NCBI GenBank assembly: GCA_902473545.1
Contig: CABRSG010000175.1
Coordinates: 1 to 5,401, forward strand
Reading direction: 5' to 3'
Source: an uncultured Lachnospiraceae bacterium
Lineage (GTDB): Bacteria > Bacillota > Clostridia > Lachnospirales > Lachnospiraceae
Length of the DNA: 5,401 nt
A program made the position numbers and the translations under genes. This document shows positions 1-5,401 of this stretch, in pieces; positions within the stretch are counted from its first letter, which is position 1; every line of letters starts with the position of its first letter. The notes beneath the pieces were generated by a model. That model was not told the DNA's origin, did not search any database, and was given only the letters and a program-made list of their open reading frames with translations.

Positions 1-1800
1 CTGCTTATCGGGGAGGACAATCCGATCGTGGGCCTGTGCCGGGAATATCTCTCATTGCGCGACCTGCTGGACGTTAAATCGCGCGAGCTTGGCACCGGGC
101 GCATAGGCGGAAAAGCAGTCGGCATGTTCCTTGCGCGCAAAATTCTGGAAAAGGATACGGAATATAATTTTTCGCGGCTGCTGGAGGTCCATGATTCCTT
201 TTACATGGGAGCGGACGTTTTCTATACTTATATTGTACACAACGACTGCTGGCGCCTGCGCACCCTGCAGAAATCGAAGGAGGGCTACTATGAATACGCA
301 AAGCCGCTGCAGGAAAAGATGCGTGCGGGAAGCTTTCCGGAGTATCTGGTGGAAAAATTCAAGGCGATGCTGGAGCATTTCGGACAGTCGCCGATCATTG
401 TGCGCTCCAGCTCTCTGCAGGAGGATAATTTCGGAAATGCTTTTGCCGGAAAATACGACAGCGTATTCTGTGTGAACCAGGGAACCTTAGAGGAGCGCTA
501 CGAGGCGTTTGAAAAAGCGGTGAAGCAGGTTTATGCGAGTACGATGAATGAGGACGCGCTGAATTACCGTATGAACCGCGGTCTGTGGGATAAGGATGAG
601 CAGATGGCGCTTCTGATCCAGCGCGTGTCCGGCGATTATTATGGAAAATACTTCTTCCCGCATGTGGCGGGTGTGGGAAATTCCTCGAATCTTTATGTCT
701 GGGATCCGTCAATCGATATGGATGCCGGTATGGTGCGCCTGGTATTCGGGCTTGGCACGCGGGCGGTAGACCGTATCGAGGGTGATTATCCGCGGATTGT
801 CTGCCTGGATGATCCGGGACGTCCGCCGCTGATTTCTTACGGCGACGAGCGGAAATTCTCACAGCATTATGTGGATCTGCTGGATACCGGCACGAACGAG
901 TGGACACATAAGGATGTGGACGAGATTCTTGCGATGGATATTAAAACAAATAAAAATCTGTTTTCGTCGCTTGATTTTGATACCATGCGCTGGCTGCAGG
1001 AGATGGGCAGAAAAACGCGGAATCTTTACATATTAAATTTCAGCCGACTGCTGAAATATACGGATTTTCCGGACAATATGAGACGTATTTTAAAGCGGCT
1101 TTCCACTGTTTACGACTATCCGGTGGATATCGAGTTTGCGGCAAATTTTGATAAAGAGGGAAATTATAAGATCAATCTGCTGCAGTGCCGGCCGCTTCAG
1201 ACACGCGGACTGGGAAAGACCGTGGAGATACCGGAAATTACAAAAGAAACGGACTGCTTCTTTGCGACGCACGGAAATTTCATGGGCGGAAACGTGCGCA
1301 TTCCGATCCAGTATGTGATTTTTGTAAAGGCGAAGGCATATCTGGCGCTGCCGGAGCAGGAGCGCTACACGGTGGCGCGCGTCATCGGAAAGCTGAACCA
1401 GATTTTAAAGGAACATCACGTATTGCTGGCGGGCCCGGGGCGCTGGGGTACCTCGACCACTTCGCTCGGCGTGCCCGTACACTTTACCGAGATCTGTCAT
1501 ATGAGCGCTATCTGCGAGGTGGCGTACCAGGAGGGCAATCTGATGCCGGAGCTGTCCTACGGAAGCCACTTCTTCCAGGACCTTGTCGAATCCGGCGTAT
1601 TCTATGCCGCCGTCTTTGAAAAAGATAAGGATGTGATATTCAACGAAAGCTATGTCCTGGAGAAAGAAAACTGCATTGCAGACTTCGTAGAAACATCTTA
1701 TGCCGGCATCATCCACGTTGCGAAAACGGACGGGCTGGAGCTGTACTCCGATACCGTCAGCCAGCGGCTGGTGTGTATGAAGCGACAGGAGAATGCATAA
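1..1800 (+). CDS. PEP/pyruvate-binding (PPDK_N-type) ATP-grasp protein, 5'-truncated by window edge
   Basis: The frame is open from base 1 to the TAA at 1798-1800 (599 codons visible). The GTG at 28 has no evident ribosome binding site, so the real start is upstream of the window. Numbering from the first visible codon, the protein shows the N-terminal nucleotide-binding fold of pyruvate phosphate dikinase and PEP synthase. Visible motifs are GGKAVG (36-41), PIIVRSSSLQED (131-142), FAGKYDSVF (148-156), GLGTRAVDRIEGDYPR (250-265), PVDIEFA (374-380) and LLQCRPLQTR (393-402). Lys38, Arg135, Asp376, Glu378, Gln395 and Arg397 line up by motif with the ATP-binding residues of PPDK. After about residue 402 there is no swivelling phosphohistidine motif and no PEP-binding barrel. 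Instead about 195 residues follow, with the motifs GPGRWGT (478-484) and GSHFFQDL (521-528), which I cannot assign. It is probably a cytoplasmic ATP-dependent phosphotransferase; substrate and partner are unknown. It is not a complete PEP synthase or PPDK. The family call is firm, the function is not. Confidence 0.85.
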   Translation: MLIGEDNPIVGLCREYLSLRDLLDVKSRELGTGRIGGKAVGMFLARKILEKDTEYNFSRLLEVHDSFYMGADVFYTYIVHNDCWRLRTLQKSKEGYYEYAKPLQEKMRAGSFPEYLVEKFKAMLEHFGQSPIIVRSSSLQEDNFGNAFAGKYDSVFCVNQGTLEERYEAFEKAVKQVYASTMNEDALNYRMNRGLWDKDEQMALLIQRVSGDYYGKYFFPHVAGVGNSSNLYVWDPSIDMDAGMVRLVFGLGTRAVDRIEGDYPRIVCLDDPGRPPLISYGDERKFSQHYVDLLDTGTNEWTHKDVDEILAMDIKTNKNLFSSLDFDTMRWLQEMGRKTRNLYILNFSRLLKYTDFPDNMRRILKRLSTVYDYPVDIEFAANFDKEGNYKINLLQCRPLQTRGLGKTVEIPEITKETDCFFATHGNFMGGNVRIPIQYVIFVKAKAYLALPEQERYTVARVIGKLNQILKEHHVLLAGPGRWGTSTTSLGVPVHFTEICHMSAICEVAYQEGNLMPELSYGSHFFQDLVESGVFYAAVFEKDKDVIFNESYVLEKENCIADFVETSYAGIIHVAKTDGLELYSDTVSQRLVCMKRQENA

Positions 1801-1813
1801 AGGTAGCGGATAT

Positions 1814-3415
1814 TCATTGTTTTTGATACTCTTCCCTGTAGGCACTGGGAGTTTTCCCTGTCTTTTTCTTGAAACAGGAGCTGAAATAGTATTGGTTCGA
1901 ATATCCTACCTGGGTACTGATAACCTTCAGGGACAGCGAGGTGTTCAGCAGAAGCTGACAGGCGGCATCTATGCGGGTATCAGTGAGGAAGGTACTGATA
2001 TTCTGGTTCCGGCATCGTTTAAAGAGGGTGCTGAGGTATGCAGGGGAAATCTGGAGAGATTCGGCGATTTCATTTAACCCCAGGTCGCTGTTGCTGTAAT
2101 TCTTTAAAATATATTTTACAGCGGTCTCACAGAGACTTTCGTGGTATTTTGATACGGATTCCTGAAGTCTCTGGCAGATTTCCCGGCATGTATTGAGAAG
2201 CCAGTCGGAAATCATGGCAATCGTTTTAAAATAATCCGGATTGGTAAAAATAAATGTAATTTCTTTTTCGAATTCAGGAGTCATGATATTTAATTCATAG
2301 CAAAATTTTAATAACCGGGCAACAATCGTGTATAGCTGGGAATAAACAACGATTTTAGAATCACAGTTTCCCGGAAATGAATGGATAAAAGCGTGAATCC
2401 AGTCTGTGATACCATTCATGTCTTTTTTGCATATGCATTGAATAAGATTCTCCTCTGACACGTCCGCATCAGGCAAAACTTTACTGCCGTACCGGGAAAT
2501 TGCGTCCGCCTCCAGGAACGTCTGCTCTGGAAAGAAAAATCGGTATTCCAGCGCTTTCTGGGCACTTGCATAGGAGGAATTCAGCTCCCAGATGCTGTCG
2601 GTAATATTGCCAAGTCCGATAACAACCCCCAGACGGCTGGAAAAATGTTCTGCCGCTTTCTGAAAGCGGGCCTGTATCAGCTCCAGGAATTTATGTGCGG
2701 ATGCAATATTTTCGCCAATAATACAAATAAAATTGGTCAGGTCTTTCAGAACATAGTGGAAGGTAAATGTGCTGCAGATTTTGCGGACACAATGCTCCAG
2801 ATTCATAGAACGCACACAATATTCTTCAATGCCGAGCTTCTGTTTGAGAAGGTCGGAATCTGCGGCAGAAATATGCAGAACGATATAATAACGGCAGTTC
2901 AGCTTTAAATCGAGGTAATGGGCATATAGCTCCAGAATCTGCGCGGATTCCCGGTTTCCCTGCTGAATCAGGGAACGGAAAAACTGCTCTGCTATAGCAG
3001 GACGGCTCTTTTTCAGAATTTCCAGATTTTTCACTTCCATCTTGATTTCAGCGATTACCTTTTCGAGAATCTCCGTGAGATAACTGTAATTGACAGGCTT
3101 TTCGATATAGTCAAAGGCGCCCAGACGCACAGCCTGTCTGGCGTATTCAAATTCGTCGTAGGCGCTGATTAAAATAATTTTAATAGAGGGATTAAGGGCG
3201 AGCGCTTTTTCGGAAAGCGCAAGTCCGCTCATACCCGGCATGGAAATATCGGAAATCAGAATATGCACAGGGTGATTTTTAAGATAATCCAGCGCGGAAA
3301 CGCCGTCGTATACGGTATGTACAGAGGAGATTCCCAGACTGTCCCAGGAGATGGCGTGCATAATACCTTCTACGCAGATATAATTATCATCGACTAATAA
3401 AACATTCATATTCAT
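1814..3415 (-). CDS. YesN-like response regulator: REC domain plus C-terminal AraC-type DNA-binding domain
   Basis: This cytoplasmic transcription factor is the expected phosphorylation target of the kinase encoded just upstream. The ATG at 3413-3415 gives 533 residues, and its choice is explained under the ribosome binding site entry. Residues 1-120 form a receiver domain: acidic pair Asp9/Asp10, phospho-acceptor Asp56 in LISDISMPG, Ser84 in the switch position and Lys106 in EKP. All catalytic positions are intact. The long middle (about 145-420) is typical of YesN proteins. It includes RLGVVIGLG (261-269) and SYASAQKALEYR (281-292), a pattern seen in degenerate GGDEF-like segments of this family. 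The C-terminus has two AraC helix-turn-helix units, around 446-467 (LNEIAESLQIS...) and 495-517 (VISTQVGYSN...), ending with the family hallmark GKTPSAYR (520-527). It is second in a two-gene operon, and its stop codon is 13 bp from the convergent ATP-grasp gene. The target genes are not visible; carbohydrate uptake genes are the usual ones for this family. Confidence 0.93.
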   Translation of the reverse strand: MNMNVLLVDDNYICVEGIMHAISWDSLGISSVHTVYDGVSALDYLKNHPVHILISDISMPGMSGLALSEKALALNPSIKIILISAYDEFEYARQAVRLGAFDYIEKPVNYSYLTEILEKVIAEIKMEVKNLEILKKSRPAIAEQFFRSLIQQGNRESAQILELYAHYLDLKLNCRYYIVLHISAADSDLLKQKLGIEEYCVRSMNLEHCVRKICSTFTFHYVLKDLTNFICIIGENIASAHKFLELIQARFQKAAEHFSSRLGVVIGLGNITDSIWELNSSYASAQKALEYRFFFPEQTFLEADAISRYGSKVLPDADVSEENLIQCICKKDMNGITDWIHAFIHSFPGNCDSKIVVYSQLYTIVARLLKFCYELNIMTPEFEKEITFIFTNPDYFKTIAMISDWLLNTCREICQRLQESVSKYHESLCETAVKYILKNYSNSDLGLNEIAESLQISPAYLSTLFKRCRNQNISTFLTDTRIDAACQLLLNTSLSLKVISTQVGYSNQYYFSSCFKKKTGKTPSAYREEYQKQ

Positions 3416-3423
3416 ACAAAACA

Positions 3424-3431
3424 TCCTTTCT
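3424..3431 (-). promoter_or_regulatory. Ribosome binding site of the response regulator; decides its start
   Basis: On the minus strand AGAAAGGA matches the Firmicutes consensus AGAAAGGAGG at its first eight bases. Its last A is the first base of the most upstream in-frame ATG (3422-3424). That ATG therefore overlaps the Shine-Dalgarno sequence and has no usable spacing. The ATG three codons further in (3413-3415) has an 8-base gap, which is near ideal, and is preferred. A third ATG at 3407-3409 would be 14 bases away, which is too far. Confidence 0.75.
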
Positions 3432-3445
3432 GCCCCGGAGAATCT

Positions 3446-5266
3446 TCAAGGCAATATCTGCTGAAATTCAATTTTTACAGTTGTTCCTGCCTTATACTCG
3501 CTGTCGATTTCGATGAAGCCATGTCCGAAAAGCTCGCTGGAAATCCGGGCGTTGACGTTGCAGATGCCAAAATGACGACTGGTATCCACAATACGTGTAC
3601 GCAGAGATTCCCGCAGCTCTTCAAGCCTGTCGGGGGAAATACCGTTTCCGTTATCGCGGATAAAAATGAGGATGGTATCATCTCCATAGCGTATTTCGAT
3701 TTGAATATGTAGCTTCTGGCTGCTCCCCTGCATACCGTGGTGGATACTGTTTTCAATGAATGGCTGCAGGGTAAATTTACAAATCATAAAATTCTCAATT
3801 GCTTCGTCTGTCTCGATACTCCATGTAAAATTTCCGCCCCGGCAGATAGATTCAAGCTCCATATATAACTGGGCTATTTCCAGCTCGTCCCGGATTGTAA
3901 TCAGTTCATTGGATTTGCGCAATGTCATGCGGTAAAAACGGGTAAGATTCATGATGAGCTTATTTGCAAGCTCCGGTTTCCCCATATTGTTGCAGACCAT
4001 AATCGAATCCAGAATGTTGTAAAGAAAATGAGGATTGATCAGAGACTGCAGTAGCTGATACTTTAAAGACTCCTCCTGCGCCCGCAGGGCAGTAATCGAA
4101 TCAATATTTTCCTGCAGTGTTTGCATCATCCGGTTATAAGTAACGGCAAGCTTGTCCACTTCGTCATAATTTTTTTCGGGCTTATCTTTTACATATTCAA
4201 TGAAGGAGCCATGAAACTGATTTTCACTGAAATTTACCTGTTTTGCGGAATTAGACAGCAGAGTAATCCGCTTCGTAAAATTGTTTGCCAGAAAAATTAT
4301 AAAAACGACCATGCAGGGAACAATCAGGGCGAGAATCAGAAGAAAGCTGCCTACATAAGCAGAGGCGCTGGCTCTCAAATAATCCTGTGATACCCTTGTC
4401 ACATAGGTCCAGCCGTTGCTGAGGGCGTTGATATAGTACAGAGCATCCGGCTGGTTGGAGAAATCTGCGGCAAGCAGCTCCGGCTTGTCTGAAAAAAGGT
4501 CACACACAAGTGTTTTTGTTTCTTCTGTACCAGAAAAAGCAACAAGCTGACTGTTGTTGTCAAGCAGATATCCGGTAATTCCGGAATCGGCGTAGAAGGC
4601 AGTTAGAAGCTCGGTAAATTCATCAGCGTTAATACTGATGAAAAAGACATAACGCAGCGTACCGTCCAATCCGTCGCGCAGCATATGAACACAATTAATG
4701 GCATTAAAGGACGTATATTTTTTATTCAGCATAAAGGGATAGGACTGATTTTCCACAAAAAGCCAGACGGAATCTGTATTGCTTTCCAGCAGCTCCTGCG
4801 CGGACAAACCAAAATCGGAGAGTGAATCCAGACTGTAGAACATTAAGCCCTCATTTGTAAAAATATAATCGGAATCCAGAAAAATACAGATATATCCAAA
4901 GTCAAAAGCGGACACCAGGGTCTGGATATTTGTGCGCAGAGTATAAAAGGTCTGAAGTTGTTCTGTGCTGATGGAGCCGTTCTTTTCGGGATATGTATAC
5001 ATATACGAGCGAAGTGTGGCGGCCACCTGGTTCATCTGGGTAAAACGGGATTCAATCTGGTCCACAAGCTGTCTGTTGGTAAGTGAGGTGGCGTTCATTA
5101 CCTTATCATAGGAATTTTGCGTGTTAATCCGGTAGAAAATGACGCTAATCAAAAACAACGGCACAATGGTAGCTGTCAGAAAAGCAAAGGTCAGCTTCTG
5201 CGGAAAACTGTTGCGTATCAGACAGTGGGACAGCTTATTTTTAATATGAAAAAGCTTTTTGGACAT
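3446..5266 (-). CDS. YesM-like sensor histidine kinase (HisKA_7TM-unrelated, His_kinase/HATPase_c type)
   Basis: This is a membrane sensor kinase of 606 residues, the usual length for the YesM family. A short basic N-terminus leads into membrane segment 1 (about 24-45). An extracytoplasmic sensing region follows (about 46-302), probably a Cache-like fold judging from architecture rather than motif. Membrane segment 2 (about 303-327) and a HAMP-like linker (about 328-388) come next; the linker's KRITLLSNSAK lacks the proline common in HAMP helices. The His_kinase domain carries the phospho-acceptor His413 in NPHFLYNILDS. The ATPase domain has an N box (QPFIENSIHHG, Asn506), a G1 box (RDNGNGI, 537-543) and a glycine motif (HFGICNVNARI, 565-575). 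All catalytic motifs are intact. The start ATG at 5264-5266 has a strong ribosome binding site 10 bases upstream. It is first in the operon, with its stop 30 bp before the regulator start, so the two are surely a cognate pair. The ligand is unknown; sugars or glycan fragments are plausible from the family. Confidence 0.94.
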   Translation of the reverse strand: MSKKLFHIKNKLSHCLIRNSFPQKLTFAFLTATIVPLFLISVIFYRINTQNSYDKVMNATSLTNRQLVDQIESRFTQMNQVAATLRSYMYTYPEKNGSISTEQLQTFYTLRTNIQTLVSAFDFGYICIFLDSDYIFTNEGLMFYSLDSLSDFGLSAQELLESNTDSVWLFVENQSYPFMLNKKYTSFNAINCVHMLRDGLDGTLRYVFFISINADEFTELLTAFYADSGITGYLLDNNSQLVAFSGTEETKTLVCDLFSDKPELLAADFSNQPDALYYINALSNGWTYVTRVSQDYLRASASAYVGSFLLILALIVPCMVVFIIFLANNFTKRITLLSNSAKQVNFSENQFHGSFIEYVKDKPEKNYDEVDKLAVTYNRMMQTLQENIDSITALRAQEESLKYQLLQSLINPHFLYNILDSIMVCNNMGKPELANKLIMNLTRFYRMTLRKSNELITIRDELEIAQLYMELESICRGGNFTWSIETDEAIENFMICKFTLQPFIENSIHHGMQGSSQKLHIQIEIRYGDDTILIFIRDNGNGISPDRLEELRESLRTRIVDTSRHFGICNVNARISSELFGHGFIEIDSEYKAGTTVKIEFQQILP

Positions 5267-5276
5267 AATGATATAT

Positions 5277-5284
5277 CTCCTCCC
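5277..5284 (-). promoter_or_regulatory. Ribosome binding site of the histidine kinase
   Basis: The minus-strand sequence GGGAGGAG lies 10 bases upstream of the ATG at 5264-5266. It is a near-consensus Shine-Dalgarno sequence, and the stretch between it and the ATG is A/T-rich. It supports this start over any downstream ATG. Confidence 0.8.
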
Positions 5285-5317
5285 GGAATCAAAAAAATAA
5301 CAGTTAAAAGCGATATT

Positions 5318-5346
5318 ATTTTAAAATAAAAGGAGGGAAAATACAA
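5318..5346 (-). promoter_or_regulatory. Tentative sigma-A-like promoter of the kinase-regulator operon
   Basis: Reading the minus strand, TTGTAT (5341-5346) is followed after 17 bases by TAAAAT (5318-5323). The -10 matches TATAAT at five of six positions, while the -35 matches TTGACA only at its first three. A transcript starting near 5311 would have a leader of about 45 bases carrying the ribosome binding site. The spacing and position are right, but the whole region is so A/T-rich that chance matches are likely. No other promoter-like pair on this strand looked better. Confidence 0.35.
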
Positions 5347-5401
5347 CAAAATATCCAAAAATAAAAAATCTTATAAATCATTGAAAAAATAATATATTTC
5401 A

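Noticed and set aside
395..907. Long minus-strand reading frame (170 codons) opposite the ATP-grasp gene
   Set aside because: Its product is rich in Arg, Ser, Pro and His with no domain character, as expected for the antisense of a G+C-rich gene whose sense frame has clear family motifs.
1758..1770. Inverted repeat CAGCC-AGC-GGCTG near the end of the ATP-grasp gene, as a possible terminator for the minus-strand operon
   Set aside because: No T tract follows on either strand, and it lies in ordinary coding sequence.
1847..1867. Small hairpin GGGA-GTTT-TCCC followed by a T-rich stretch on the plus strand, resembling a terminator for the ATP-grasp gene
   Set aside because: The stem is only 4 bp, the T run is interrupted, and the sequence encodes the conserved GKTPSAYR region of the AraC domain on the other strand, which explains it.
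1793..2077. Plus-strand reading frame of 94 codons starting just before the end of the ATP-grasp gene
   Set aside because: It lies opposite the conserved AraC domain, has no ribosome binding site and no recognisable domain; it is an antisense shadow.
3431..3453. TGCC...GGCA inverted repeat between the kinase and regulator genes, as a possible intercistronic hairpin
   Set aside because: The stem is 4 bp with a 15-base loop, too weak to be meaningful.
5331..5337. AGGAGGG on the plus strand, looking like a ribosome binding site for a rightward gene
   Set aside because: No ATG or GTG follows at a usable distance, and the TTG at 5382 runs into a stop after three codons. It falls within the spacer of the tentative leftward promoter.

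Overview
The window looks like a piece of a Clostridia (probably Lachnospiraceae-like) chromosome. The assignment rests on a YesM/YesN-type two-component pair, Shine-Dalgarno sequences that fit the Firmicutes anti-SD, A/T-rich intergenic DNA and a stand-alone PEP/pyruvate-binding ATP-grasp protein. It is an inference from style and protein families, not from a marker gene.

Layout: (1) positions 1-1800, plus strand, hold the 3' part of a large gene for a PPDK_N-type (PEP synthase/pyruvate phosphate dikinase N-terminal) ATP-grasp protein. Its reading frame is open to the left edge, so the N-terminus lies outside the window. (2) After a 13-bp convergent gap, positions 1814-5266 on the minus strand carry a two-gene operon. 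It is transcribed leftward, with a membrane sensor histidine kinase (YesM type) first and a REC-AraC response regulator (YesN type) second, separated by 30 bp. (3) Positions 5267-5401 are an A/T-rich leader and promoter region for that operon, with a good ribosome binding site and a tentative sigma-A-like promoter.

How it works together: the kinase is expected to sense an extracellular ligand through its large domain between two membrane segments and to autophosphorylate on His413. It would then pass the phosphate to Asp56 of the regulator, whose C-terminal AraC helix-turn-helix pair would bind target promoters. Relatives of this pair commonly control carbohydrate ABC transporters or glycan-use genes. 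No such target is inside the window, but it could lie beyond the right edge. The ATP-grasp gene is convergent, has higher G+C in hand-counted samples, and shows no sign of belonging to the same regulatory unit.

I found no RNA gene, CRISPR array, insertion sequence or clearly novel system. The least ordinary item is the ATP-grasp protein, which keeps the nucleotide-binding residues of PPDK/PEP synthase. In place of the usual phosphohistidine and PEP-binding domains it has an unfamiliar C-terminal module.
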